NCBI GenBank assembly: GCA_004843345.1
Contig: CP039460.1
Coordinates: 1,659,001-1,723,000, forward strand
Length of the DNA stretch: 64,000 bases
Reading direction: 5' to 3'
Source: Acetobacteraceae bacterium
GTDB taxonomy: Bacteria; Pseudomonadota; Alphaproteobacteria; Acetobacterales; Acetobacteraceae
Position numbers and translations under genes: made by a program. Below are positions 34,938 to 44,134 of this stretch, piece by piece; position 1 is the stretch's first letter, and each line of letters starts with the position of its first letter. Below the pieces are notes generated by a model. It was not told where the DNA came from and searched no databases. It saw only the letters and a list, made by a program, of their open reading frames with translations.

Positions 34938-36494
34938 ATGATGACGAAAAATACTCTTCTCCTTGAAATAGAAAAAGACATAACACCCGAAGAACTCATC
35001 GCCTTTGCCGAAGAAAGAAAATACGTCAAAGCCTCGGAAAATGTTAAAAAAACAGTTCAAAAATCAAGAATATTTTTGGAAAAACACGTTAAGGACGGAA
35101 CTGTTATTTACGGTGTGAATACAGGGATGGGCGGATTTGTGCATAAACTGGTTTCCATTGAAAAGGCGCCAGAACAGCAGAAAAATCTTATCCAAGCCGT
35201 TGCAACAAATGTTGGTCCTCTTCTGCCTCCCAGACTCGCCCGTGCGACAATGTTGGCACGCATTATTTCCTTATCACGCGGATGCTCTGCAATTTCTTTG
35301 GAAAATTTCAACCGTTTTATTGCAATCTATAATGCAGGAATCATTCCTGAAATTCCTTCTAAAGGATCTTTAGGCACGAGTGGAGATCTTGGTCCTCTAG
35401 CAGCGATGGCAGCAATGCTGACGGGAAGTGCCCCTTTTGTCCTTCTAAATGGAAAACGTCTCCCTACGAAAGAAGCTTTTTCAACTTTAAAACTTGAACC
35501 TCTAACTCTTTCCTATAAGGAAGGACTTGCCCTTATCAATGGCACATCCTGCATGACAGCTTTTGCTGCGGAAAACATTCTTTCTGCCAATGCTCTGCTG
35601 GAAAATTACGTTGCGATTTCGGGTCTTTCTTTTGAGGCTTTTCGTGCCTGTATCCGTCCATTTCATCCAGATTTACATAAATTAAAGCCCCATCAGGGAC
35701 AGCGTCATATTGCTGGTCTCCTATGGAAATATATCAAAGACAGCTCCCTCACAGTTGATGATACCCATCTTTCTAAAGAATTGGCGAATTATCCTGCTGG
35801 CAAAGAGCCGCCAGAAGATATTGCGATTGAGGATGCTTATTCGATAAGATGCACTCCTCAAATTCTCGGACCTGTTTGGGATACAGTCAAATTTACCTAT
35901 AATATCATTCACAATGAAATAAATGCCTCCAGTGATAACCCTCTCGTTACCCCTGAAAATGGAGAAATTTTCCATAATGGCCATTTTCACGGGCAATATA
36001 TTTCTGCAGCTATGGATTATTTAGCGATTGCGGTAACAACCTTATGCAATTTGTCAGATAGGCGTGCTGACCGCTTCTTAACCAAAGCCAATAATAAAGG
36101 GCTTCCTGCTTTTCTTTGCGCAAAAGACGGAGGATTCCATTTTGGACTTATGGGGGGGCAGTTTATGGGAGCATCCCTAACAGCCGAAAATCGCTCTCTT
36201 ACTTCGCCCGTCTCAATCCAGACATTATCGACAACAGGTGATTTTCAGGATGTTGTTTCTTTCGGGCTTGTCGCAGCACGAAAGACACAGGAAATCATAC
36301 AAAATGCCCGTTATATTATAGCATTTGAGCTTATCTGCGCAGCACAGGCTGCTGAATTTAGAGGGATTGAAAAACTCAGCCAGAATGGAAGTGAATGGTT
36401 TAGGAAAACACGTGAACTCGTTCCTTTCATTGAAGAGGATATCTCTCTTACCCCTTATATTGAGGCAATCGCCGAGAAAATACTGAGCTGTTAA
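34938..36494 (+). CDS. MIO-type aromatic amino-acid ammonia-lyase or aminomutase (AdmH/EncP-like)
   Basis: A 518-residue member of the HAL/PAL family. The MIO cofactor arises from Thr147-Ser148-Gly149 in GSLGTSGDLGPLA, a T-S-G rather than A-S-G triad; from memory Pantoea AdmH (phenylalanine aminomutase) has this too. The catalytic tyrosine loop is VIYGVNTGMGGF (Tyr58). Other close matches to AdmH/EncP as I remember them are EDAYSIRCTPQILGP, FHNGHFHGQY, GLMGGQFM and SIQTLSTTGDFQD. The enzyme should turn phenylalanine (or tyrosine) into cinnamate/coumarate or the beta-amino acid; sequence alone does not decide. The histidine utilisation genes are absent, which argues against histidine catabolism. 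RBS is AAGGAAAATTC. Confidence 0.88.
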   Translation: MMTKNTLLLEIEKDITPEELIAFAEERKYVKASENVKKTVQKSRIFLEKHVKDGTVIYGVNTGMGGFVHKLVSIEKAPEQQKNLIQAVATNVGPLLPPRLARATMLARIISLSRGCSAISLENFNRFIAIYNAGIIPEIPSKGSLGTSGDLGPLAAMAAMLTGSAPFVLLNGKRLPTKEAFSTLKLEPLTLSYKEGLALINGTSCMTAFAAENILSANALLENYVAISGLSFEAFRACIRPFHPDLHKLKPHQGQRHIAGLLWKYIKDSSLTVDDTHLSKELANYPAGKEPPEDIAIEDAYSIRCTPQILGPVWDTVKFTYNIIHNEINASSDNPLVTPENGEIFHNGHFHGQYISAAMDYLAIAVTTLCNLSDRRADRFLTKANNKGLPAFLCAKDGGFHFGLMGGQFMGASLTAENRSLTSPVSIQTLSTTGDFQDVVSFGLVAARKTQEIIQNARYIIAFELICAAQAAEFRGIEKLSQNGSEWFRKTRELVPFIEEDISLTPYIEAIAEKILSC

Positions 36495-36630
36495 AAAAAA
36501 GGAATACTGCTTTCCCTCATAAAATCTATATATAACTTTATCGAACAATCAGCTTTGCAGATGATTGTTGGGAGGGAAAAGAGTAATCCTGCGATCTAAT
36601 CCTTTTAAATCTTGAAAAGATGGTTGTTGA

Positions 36631-36660
36631 AAAAGTACAGCGTAAAAGCTGTACTTTTTT
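36631..36660 (+). terminator. Strong rho-independent terminator of the ammonia-lyase gene
   Basis: AAAAGTACAGC at 36631-36641 and GCTGTACTTTT at 36648-36658 form a perfect 11-base stem with a 6-base loop, followed by a T-run. It may also serve the convergent virD4-like gene, since A residues flank the other side. The rest of 36495-36701 shows nothing. Confidence 0.9.
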
Positions 36661-36701
36661 GTTGTTATGGTTTGTTTTTATCAGACGAAGACAATAAAGC
36701 A

Positions 36702-38846
36702 TCAATTTAGTATTCCAGCTACCAATTGCTCTAAAGGCGGGTGATTACTGTTATTTTCTACAAGCACATCAATCTCTTCTTTTTCCAGCATAGGAATTTG
36801 CGCTCTTTTTAGAAATGCTGGATTTTTAAAGTAAAGAATTTGCTCTCCACGAATAGCCGAATAGCCATATGGGAAGATAATGACCTCTCCAGGCGCTACC
36901 ATTTCTTCGCCTTTGATAATAGGGGACTTTAGACGCCTTGCTTCATCAGGCGTGATTAAAGGGCGGGAGGTTTCAGTGTAAGAAGTGTTTGTTCCTGTCA
37001 ATTTTCCACTCGCAGATCGACTTTCAGAAGTGCTTTCTTTGACAATCGTTGTTGTGCCAGCTTGTTTAGAAATATATTCCGCTGTTTCAACAGAGTTTGA
37101 AGCGAAGGTGATTTTAAGATTGCAGTTATCAGAGATTTCTTCTTTATCACCGTATTTTTGTTTAATCTGATTGATGCTTTGAGCAACCATCATGATTTTA
37201 ATGCCATAGCCTGCTGAATAGGGAATAGCTCTCGGAAGAGAGGGAATTTTCCCAGGTGCTGTGAATTCATCGAGGAGTAAAAGAAGGCGGTTTTTATAGT
37301 TTTTGACCGAACGCCCTCCTTCAAATTTCTGTTCTTTGCAAAGAGTTATGAGGATGGTGTTGAACAAGATGTTAATGATGTTTTGTGCTGTGTCTAAATC
37401 GGTAGGTTCGACAATAATATACAGCGTTGTCGGTTTGCCATTTTCAGCATTCATTAAATCGTTGATATGAAAATCACATTTTCCTAGATTTTCGGCAATG
37501 ATCTTATTCCGAAACACGGTAAAGATACGGCCTAAGCAAGACATTTTAGAGCCATATTCACGAGAGGGCGTATTGATAAAATCCTGAGCATTTTTCAGTG
37601 CTAGATTGCCAATATCCGCAGGAACTTTTCCAACTCTTATATCTCTGACAATATCATACCAAACTTTTTTCTTTTTTCGCTCCTCATCCTCACTATCGTT
37701 GCTCTTCTGTCCAGCATTGCTGGCTTCTAGGGCGCTAAATTTTTCGTCAACGAATTGTTCTAAATTTTCATTTGTAACGCTGCCATTGTGGTAGAGATCA
37801 GCAATGTTTTCCCAAAGATCCGCTTCGTCTTTCGGCAGGGCAGCAGAAAGCCGATCATCAATTTTTAGAAAGCTAGGTGTTTCACCAGCAGCTTTGGCAC
37901 GATAGATTTCATAGGCAATCAGCCCTTGAAACCCATTGATGGCAGCATCCATCCAGTGATCGACAGGCGTGCCATTGGGATTGGCAAAAATATGCGACAT
38001 GACCTGAATGTCTTTTGTTTCATATTCTTCCTTGCCAATGCGGATTTCTTCTAAAGGGTTCCAACGTGAATAGCCGCGCGCCATAGGCTTAAAAACAAGA
38101 ATGTTATTATTGGCATACTTCTTCCGCCAGCCAGAAGTTAAGGCAAAAAGCTCTCCTTTAATATCCAGAACGGCAACACTGGAAAGCCAAGTGAATAAGG
38201 TCGGAATAACATTTGTCACGCCTTTTCCTGAACGGGTAGGCGCTAAAATCATGGTATGTTGGGGACCGGAATGTAAAAGTGGATGAAGGATGCCTTTTTT
38301 ATCTCTCCAGCCGCCAATAAAAATGGCAGATTTTGTTTCTTTCTTTTCTGTTTTTACACTTTTATTTGATTTTCCTTGAAGGGCAGCTTTTAGATTAAAA
38401 GATGCTTTCTTTTTATGATTGTCTTCAGATGTTGGAAGGAGATCTGCATTTTCAATGTCTTCTTGGGTTGCCCAATGGGCTGACCCGTGCAGTGTGTCGA
38501 TTGCATGGGCTTTTTTCCGAAAGAAAAAATGACGGCTAAGGGCAGCACAGATAACGCCAGCTGTAAAGCAAAGTGTTACTTGCCAGAGGGCATCATTAAA
38601 GAGTTGAGGGTAGGTATTATTCCACCAGATGTCCCAGAGGATGCTGTCCCAGAAAGGATAGATATGCGCACAATGCCATCCTAAGGAAGAATGATAATTG
38701 AAATGATAGGCGAGATATTGGGTGGCTTTTTGCAGCCCGATCAACAGACCAAGAACAGAAATTCCAAAAAGGATGAGAGATTCTTTTGCAGGAATGGGCT
38801 GTTTGGACTGTTGTGTTTTTTGGGAAGAAGCAGGTCGTTTTGACAT
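36702..38846 (-). CDS. traG: VirD4/TraG coupling protein
   Basis: A 714-residue type IV coupling protein. Two N-terminal transmembrane segments lie near residues 25-45 and 90-110 (LWQVTLCFTAGVICAALS), followed by the Walker A APTRSGKGV at about 200-207, WNPLEEI, a LLLLDEFTAPGKIPSLPRAI Walker B region and an IMMVAQSINQIKQKYGD motif. It brings the relaxase-DNA complex, or protein substrates, to the mating channel. It is the last gene of the leftward conjugation block, 36 bases after trbM. No relaxase gene accompanies it here. Confidence 0.95.
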   Translation of the reverse strand: MSKRPASSQKTQQSKQPIPAKESLILFGISVLGLLIGLQKATQYLAYHFNYHSSLGWHCAHIYPFWDSILWDIWWNNTYPQLFNDALWQVTLCFTAGVICAALSRHFFFRKKAHAIDTLHGSAHWATQEDIENADLLPTSEDNHKKKASFNLKAALQGKSNKSVKTEKKETKSAIFIGGWRDKKGILHPLLHSGPQHTMILAPTRSGKGVTNVIPTLFTWLSSVAVLDIKGELFALTSGWRKKYANNNILVFKPMARGYSRWNPLEEIRIGKEEYETKDIQVMSHIFANPNGTPVDHWMDAAINGFQGLIAYEIYRAKAAGETPSFLKIDDRLSAALPKDEADLWENIADLYHNGSVTNENLEQFVDEKFSALEASNAGQKSNDSEDEERKKKKVWYDIVRDIRVGKVPADIGNLALKNAQDFINTPSREYGSKMSCLGRIFTVFRNKIIAENLGKCDFHINDLMNAENGKPTTLYIIVEPTDLDTAQNIINILFNTILITLCKEQKFEGGRSVKNYKNRLLLLLDEFTAPGKIPSLPRAIPYSAGYGIKIMMVAQSINQIKQKYGDKEEISDNCNLKITFASNSVETAEYISKQAGTTTIVKESTSESRSASGKLTGTNTSYTETSRPLITPDEARRLKSPIIKGEEMVAPGEVIIFPYGYSAIRGEQILYFKNPAFLKRAQIPMLEKEEIDVLVENNSNHPPLEQLVAGILN

Positions 38847-38882
38847 GGTGGAGTTTCTTGAATGAGGATGGACGTCCCAGAG

Positions 38883-39296
38883 TTAAAGGAGACCAGGATC
38901 TCGATACCAAGTGCCATAGATGGCATTTACTTCTAAAGCGATGAGCACATCTTTGCTTGAAGCATCTGCGGAAATACATTCGGCTAAAAATCGTTGTCGA
39001 GAAATTGCTGTCCAGGGAGGATCATAAAAAGGCGGACCAGGAGAAAAGAGCCACCAGATACTCCAGCGATGGATAGAAAAATAAGCATGCGTTGCAGGTT
39101 GGCAGAGAGGTTGCTGTCCACCTGTTATATGGCTTTCACCTGAATAATGATGACGGCCATAGAGACACATGATTGCCATACATGCGAGAGGATTTACATT
39201 GGGAACAGGTGCTGCAACGGCTTTGTTCAGATAAGAAAAACTCAAAGAACTCCCTAAAAATAGGAGTGCAGAGGTAATAAGCGTAAAACGTTTCAT
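38883..39296 (-). CDS. trbM: TrbM-like conjugal transfer protein
   Basis: A 137-residue exported protein. A signal peptide (LITSALLFLGSSLSFSYL) precedes the TrbM-like core with ACMAIMCLYGRHHYSGES, C in QPLCQPATHAYFSIHRW and FLAECISADASS; the spaced cysteines could form disulfides. Its ATG overlaps the stop of the large Fic protein (ATGA). TrbM proteins are part of RP4-type mating systems; their function is unclear. Length is a bit shorter than usual. Confidence 0.75.
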   Translation of the reverse strand: MKRFTLITSALLFLGSSLSFSYLNKAVAAPVPNVNPLACMAIMCLYGRHHYSGESHITGGQQPLCQPATHAYFSIHRWSIWWLFSPGPPFYDPPWTAISRQRFLAECISADASSKDVLIALEVNAIYGTWYRDPGLL

Positions 39297-42200
39297 CTTT
39301 CCATGCCGCGCTCGTTAGAACGGCTTGGCTTTGAACGGGATTGTTCTTGTAGTTGTTCACGTGATGTTCTCGCCTGTGCTTTTGATTGCTCTAGAATTTT
39401 TGTTCTTTGCTGTTCCTTTGTCTTTTCTTTGTTTTTGGCAATCACGGCTAATTCTCCTCTAAATTGGTTTTTGAGGATTGTTTTACCTAAGCGTGTTTTT
39501 TGTGCGAGATCATTAAAATCACTAAGTTTCTTGTAAGTGTTATGGGCTTCTTTTTGTGCTTCTGTGAGGCTGTTTTTACGCCATTCTTCTTTTGTGAATT
39601 TTGGAATATTGTCAGGCCAATGTTTATCTTCTTCCAAGAAAACTGGCATCACCACTCTAGCGCCAACTTCTTTGGCCGCTGCAAAGGCTTTTTCTTTTCC
39701 GACATTGTGGCCGTTTGTCATAAGGCAATGTCGGTCATCGTCTGCGGCAATCAAAATAGGTTGTTCGGGATAAGCTTTGTGAATGGCTTTAGCAACAGAA
39801 AGAAGTTGTCCTGAATCAAAAGCAACGACAACAGATCCGCCCGTTTGGGCTTCGTGGATTGAAGCCCCTGTCGCCAATCCTTCAGCAATGATAATTGCTG
39901 GCGCTGTTTTAAGACTATCAAGGCCAGAAAGAGGGAAGAAAGTTCCTTCCTTTTTGCCATCTTTTGCAAAGCGTTTGCTTCCATCTGTGTAGATGGTTTG
40001 TTGATTCCACTGTTTGCCCGAAATATCCATCATAGGGACAATGGTATTTCCATGTTGATCTGTTTTTAATCCATTGGCCGATGAAAGGGAGAGACCTTTT
40101 GCTTGCATATAAGGCGTTGGAGATTGGATTTCTTTGAGAGAGAGAAAGGCTGAGGAAACTTCTTTTGCCGTTTTTTCCTGCGCTTGCAGACGTTTTTCTT
40201 CTCTGTCTTTCTGGCGTTGCGCCATGAGCAGCTTTTGGGCTTCTATTTCTGATGCAGACATCTTTGTTTGAACGCCGCTTAAAGGATAAGCCTTGGCTGA
40301 GCCTGTTTGGTGATTGCCAATATAAGCAAGTGGATGACCGTTATTTTCGTGAATAATGTAATAGCCTGATTTTTCACTTCCTTTGTTCTTTTCTGTTGCG
40401 ATGGAATGCATTTCACCATCTCGAATAGGTGTTACGGCTTTTAGGCCTTGCTCTCTGAGAGCATCATAAAAAGCATCTTCAATATTTTCGATGATGGGTG
40501 CTGGTTTTTTCTCTTGAGGATTAAGCCATTTTTCGAAGCCTTCGCTGGAATGGCCTTTGGGAATAAACCAAGATTTCTCTTTGGCGCTCCATTGAGCGCC
40601 TGCTTTTTTAGCCTCTTTGCGCTCCTTATAGGGGACAGAGATATAAACTGGTTTGTCAGAGATTTTTGTTTCGTTTTTTGTCTCTGTTTGAAGCGCAAGA
40701 TGACGGTCTAGTTCTCTATTGAAAGCATCTTCTCTTTCTTGTGCTGAAAGTTCACCCCTAATATTCCTTCTTGCTTGAGAGGCCGTTAAACCACCGCCGA
40801 CATAAGGGCTTCCACCGCTTCTATTGTAGAGGTCTTGGGTTTTTTCTGTATCAGCTCTCCTGGCGTCATTGAGTTTTTCAAGACGCTCTTCAGCGCTTTC
40901 TGTCATTTCTTTTTTGCGCTGATCCGCAAAGCTTTGGACATCTGGCGTATTATCTTTGGTTGTTTCGGCCGTAAATGTTTTGTTATGGCTGAAACCATAT
41001 TCAACATCTTTAATTTCAGCTTCAATGAAGCTGGCATTGTCTAATTCAAGAGAAGGAAGAGCTTCTCTAAGAGCAGAATAGCGTGTTTCTCTTGCGGCAA
41101 TTTTCTGATCTAAATGTTCTGCTAATGCGGACAGATAATTCTCATTAAACCGAGACGCAATTTGATAGCCATAAGATCCATTTTGAGGGTCGAAGCCGTC
41201 CTTTGCTTTAAGGAAATCTTGTTCAGGATCAAGTGTTCTAGCAAAAAGTATCACTTGGCTGTTGTATATATCTTCTTCAGTCGGATCATACGTGAAATGA
41301 TCTGGAGAAGGTGGATTTTCTATTCTTTCATTGAAGGCATCCGCTAATTCCTCTGCGTGCTGAGGAATATATTGTTCAATATTTTCTTTTGTGATTTTCA
41401 GGGAAATTCTTTCAAAAGCTTCTAGGGCTTCTGAACGTTCTTCTGTGTGAGTGCTTTCTTGAAGATTTTCTTGCTCCATTTGCTTCTCAAATCCCATCAC
41501 AAAATCTTTGATTTTGGAGGCATCTCTGGACGCTTTAATAATCTCTTCGGGATCATTCTTGAGGGCAGATACCCAGCTTTGGATATAAGAAAGATGATTG
41601 TCAGCTGTTTGGCCGTTTTTAAGCTGAATGGATGGTTGAAAACCTGTGCCCAGCTCCATTGCAAGCATCATAGAGCCGATTTCAGCTCTGAGTTCTTCTT
41701 GAGCGTATGCGATGGATCCAAAAGGATTTTTTATATCTCTGTTTAGACGGCTTTCGTGCCCAGTCCAGTGTCCAAGCTCATGGAGTGCCGTGGCGTAGTA
41801 ACCGCTTTCTGAATGAAATTGCTCTTTTTGAGGTAGAATGATTGTATCTTGAAGTGGAGAATAAAAAGCACGTGCACTGGGCTTGTGTTCAATTTCAGCG
41901 CCAGACGCTTTTAAAATAGCTTCGCCTCGAGCATTGGCTTTAAACACCTTGTCTGGATCTGGAATAGGTCTTTCTAGCTCAGGAAGTCCATCTATTTGTT
42001 CTGCATTAAAGACATTAAAGGTTATTGGAATAGGGCGGTCTAAAGGAACAGTTTCTTTTAGAGCTTTACCATCTTCGCCTTTAATAATTTTGCCATTTTC
42101 ATCTTTTTTAAGAACTTCTTTGTCATAAATGATGCGGATAAGTTCAAGAGATTTTTCTCCCCTGCGAACTTGAGCGCCAGTTTCTTTGGCTTGCTTATAT

Positions 42201-43351
42201 GTCATCCAACGGGGATCTTCTCGTCCTGCCATTTGAAGCCATAAGTTATTCATGCCGCTATATTGATGATTAGTGACAGGATTATACGGAGATTCCAGTG
42301 CGCCTGCTTCCCATGGCTTTAGCCAAGGGGCTGTTCCATTTTCTAATTGTTCAATGACTTTTGTTGCAAATTTTTCGGCAAAAGTGGCTTTCGGGGAAGA
42401 GGTTATTGGCATGGGCGTTTTTCCTTCACTTTTTTCAAGAGAGGCTTCGTATTCTTTATTCCTTTGTTCAACCTGCAAATCTCGTTTTTGGAGTTCGTAT
42501 TTCAGAGCAGAAAGATCGTTTGGAATTTTTAAATCAACAAGATTTGCGCCGTATGTTTGGGAAAAAGTAAGCGTTCTGCTGTTTTCTGATTTTAAGTGAA
42601 TACCGTATTGGTCTTGGAGCTTTTCAATGATGCTCTCACGTTCACTCTTCGGCGTTTCTTCTTGTTCAAGAGGGAATAAGAGATGTTCAATTTCTCGATG
42701 AAGTTGATAAGGTGTAATGACAGAGCCAAGAAGCTTTTCTAAGCTTGTGTGGCCATTTTCTTTGAAATAATCCATGCTTCCCTGGACAAATGTTCTTGTT
42801 TCGTCAAAGCGAATGTTGGGTAGGGCGATTTCATTTACGGCCATATCACGGGCTATATAGAGAATATCTCTACCTCGCCTGTCTGCTATGCGGTTAAAGC
42901 GTTCCCATCGTAAATCATAACCTGCTTCTTGAGAGAGCTGCTGTGTGAAGATTCTTAAGGTGCGTGTATTTCCGTCAAGAAAGGGGTGGATATAGTCCAG
43001 ATTGGCATATAAAGAAGCCATTTCTTTTGTGAATTGCTCTTTATTGAGTTTTGAAAGTTCTTTTGGATTTGCTTTTTCTAAAATACTGGAGAGTTTGTCT
43101 TGGGAAGGCTGATCCATAGGAGAGTAGGCAACCCAAGGAAAAAGGTCTTTAATGGTTTCAAACTCTCTTTGTTTGCGCCAGTCTCCACGAGCGTCAGAGC
43201 GAAATTGTCCAGGACTTAAAATTGGAGAGCGTTGGAAAATATCGCTATGAATGGCTTTGAGATGGGCGACATCAAAGTCGCCCTTAATTGGATTGAGACG
43301 TAAGAAGGCGCTTCTATATTCGGCATGTCTGTAATCAATCTTTTCGGCCAT
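39293..43351 (-). CDS. Fic-ArdC-DUF5710-Toprim polyvalent conjugation protein
   Basis: This 1352-residue protein combines several domains. Residues about 10-215 form a Fic domain with HPFLDGNTRTLR (His122; the usual GNGR is GNTR). Residues about 322-620 resemble ArdC: an ssDNA-binding N-terminal part (FAEKFATKVIEQLENGTAPW) and a zincin-like site HELGH (524-528). Residues about 900-945 fit DUF5710 (ISVPYKERKEAKKAGAQW), and about 1150-1240 form a Toprim domain (IIIAEGLATGAS, IAADDDRH) like TraC-type primases. A basic glutamine-rich tail ends it. Fic domains transfer AMP to proteins, ArdC counters restriction, and Toprim primases start complementary-strand synthesis. The preceding gene encodes a VbhA-like antitoxin. 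It may enter the recipient with the DNA; that is inference. Confidence 0.85.
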   Translation of the reverse strand: MAEKIDYRHAEYRSAFLRLNPIKGDFDVAHLKAIHSDIFQRSPILSPGQFRSDARGDWRKQREFETIKDLFPWVAYSPMDQPSQDKLSSILEKANPKELSKLNKEQFTKEMASLYANLDYIHPFLDGNTRTLRIFTQQLSQEAGYDLRWERFNRIADRRGRDILYIARDMAVNEIALPNIRFDETRTFVQGSMDYFKENGHTSLEKLLGSVITPYQLHREIEHLLFPLEQEETPKSERESIIEKLQDQYGIHLKSENSRTLTFSQTYGANLVDLKIPNDLSALKYELQKRDLQVEQRNKEYEASLEKSEGKTPMPITSSPKATFAEKFATKVIEQLENGTAPWLKPWEAGALESPYNPVTNHQYSGMNNLWLQMAGREDPRWMTYKQAKETGAQVRRGEKSLELIRIIYDKEVLKKDENGKIIKGEDGKALKETVPLDRPIPITFNVFNAEQIDGLPELERPIPDPDKVFKANARGEAILKASGAEIEHKPSARAFYSPLQDTIILPQKEQFHSESGYYATALHELGHWTGHESRLNRDIKNPFGSIAYAQEELRAEIGSMMLAMELGTGFQPSIQLKNGQTADNHLSYIQSWVSALKNDPEEIIKASRDASKIKDFVMGFEKQMEQENLQESTHTEERSEALEAFERISLKITKENIEQYIPQHAEELADAFNERIENPPSPDHFTYDPTEEDIYNSQVILFARTLDPEQDFLKAKDGFDPQNGSYGYQIASRFNENYLSALAEHLDQKIAARETRYSALREALPSLELDNASFIEAEIKDVEYGFSHNKTFTAETTKDNTPDVQSFADQRKKEMTESAEERLEKLNDARRADTEKTQDLYNRSGGSPYVGGGLTASQARRNIRGELSAQEREDAFNRELDRHLALQTETKNETKISDKPVYISVPYKERKEAKKAGAQWSAKEKSWFIPKGHSSEGFEKWLNPQEKKPAPIIENIEDAFYDALREQGLKAVTPIRDGEMHSIATEKNKGSEKSGYYIIHENNGHPLAYIGNHQTGSAKAYPLSGVQTKMSASEIEAQKLLMAQRQKDREEKRLQAQEKTAKEVSSAFLSLKEIQSPTPYMQAKGLSLSSANGLKTDQHGNTIVPMMDISGKQWNQQTIYTDGSKRFAKDGKKEGTFFPLSGLDSLKTAPAIIIAEGLATGASIHEAQTGGSVVVAFDSGQLLSVAKAIHKAYPEQPILIAADDDRHCLMTNGHNVGKEKAFAAAKEVGARVVMPVFLEEDKHWPDNIPKFTKEEWRKNSLTEAQKEAHNTYKKLSDFNDLAQKTRLGKTILKNQFRGELAVIAKNKEKTKEQQRTKILEQSKAQARTSREQLQEQSRSKPSRSNERGMER

Positions 43352-44093
43352 GCTCTTCTACCTTTTTATTTATAAGCTCTTCATATTCTTCCATTGTTAT
43401 TTCTAGATTGATAAAACGTTCAGATAACGCTTTGTCAGTATCGCTGGCGTAATGGCCTTCCAGCTCAAAAGAGGCTCTTGAGGCCTCTATGGCATCACGG
43501 CGACGACCTTTTTCTGCAAGCAGATTCAATTCTTCTGCGAGTGCATCTTTTTGTTCTTCTTGGCTTAAAAGAGGCTGCCATTTAAGGATTAAGGCTAAGT
43601 TTTGCTCTCTTGTATTTTTTCTGGCTTGATTTTGAAGAAATTTGATTTCTTCCATGGCAAAGTTAAGAGAATGAAAACGTTTTTTTTCTGCTTCAGTTAA
43701 GTCTATATAGGCTGTTTTGCCGCCATTATTTTCTTTACTTTGTGCTTTTAAAATCTCAATCGCTTTACTTAAAAGTCCACTGAGGATTTCAGTGTAGTCG
43801 CCATTTTTAACGGCTTCTTCAATTTCTTCTTGGGAAAAATTATCGCCTTCAGGATCATAGCCTTCAGCGACAGCTTCTGCGAAAGAACAAGCTTCCCATC
43901 CTAATTCTTCGGCTCGTTCTGCTTCGTTAGGGTCAAGTTCAACAGGGTAACCAGCTTCTGCCAAGGAGAGTTTGTTTTGTAAATTTTCTTTGGCAGCTTG
44001 TTTTTGAAGCTCTTCTTTTTGAGGAAAAGCATTTTCATTTACGGATAGCGCCTGATCTTCGATATTTTTTGTGTCATTAGAAACATATGTCAT
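43335..44093 (-). CDS. VbhA-like Fic antitoxin with long N-terminal extension
   Basis: A 252-residue acidic protein overlapping the start of the Fic gene by 17 bases. Its C-terminal part (about 198-250) reads AIEASRASFELEGHYASDTD, then ALSERFINLEITMEEYEELI, the pattern of VbhA-type antitoxins. S208-F-E-L-E212-G213 fits the inhibitory (S/T)xxxE(G/N) motif that blocks ATP binding in class I Fic proteins. The first about 190 residues are helical and of unknown function; VbhA itself is only about 60 residues. Antitoxin before toxin with overlap is the usual order. I think this is a Fic toxin-antitoxin pair built into the conjugation locus. Confidence 0.75.
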   Translation of the reverse strand: MTYVSNDTKNIEDQALSVNENAFPQKEELQKQAAKENLQNKLSLAEAGYPVELDPNEAERAEELGWEACSFAEAVAEGYDPEGDNFSQEEIEEAVKNGDYTEILSGLLSKAIEILKAQSKENNGGKTAYIDLTEAEKKRFHSLNFAMEEIKFLQNQARKNTREQNLALILKWQPLLSQEEQKDALAEELNLLAEKGRRRDAIEASRASFELEGHYASDTDKALSERFINLEITMEEYEELINKKVEEHGRKD

Positions 44094-44134
44094 TGGAAAA
44101 TCCTTTTGGAAGAGTTGTTATGAACAACTTTATT

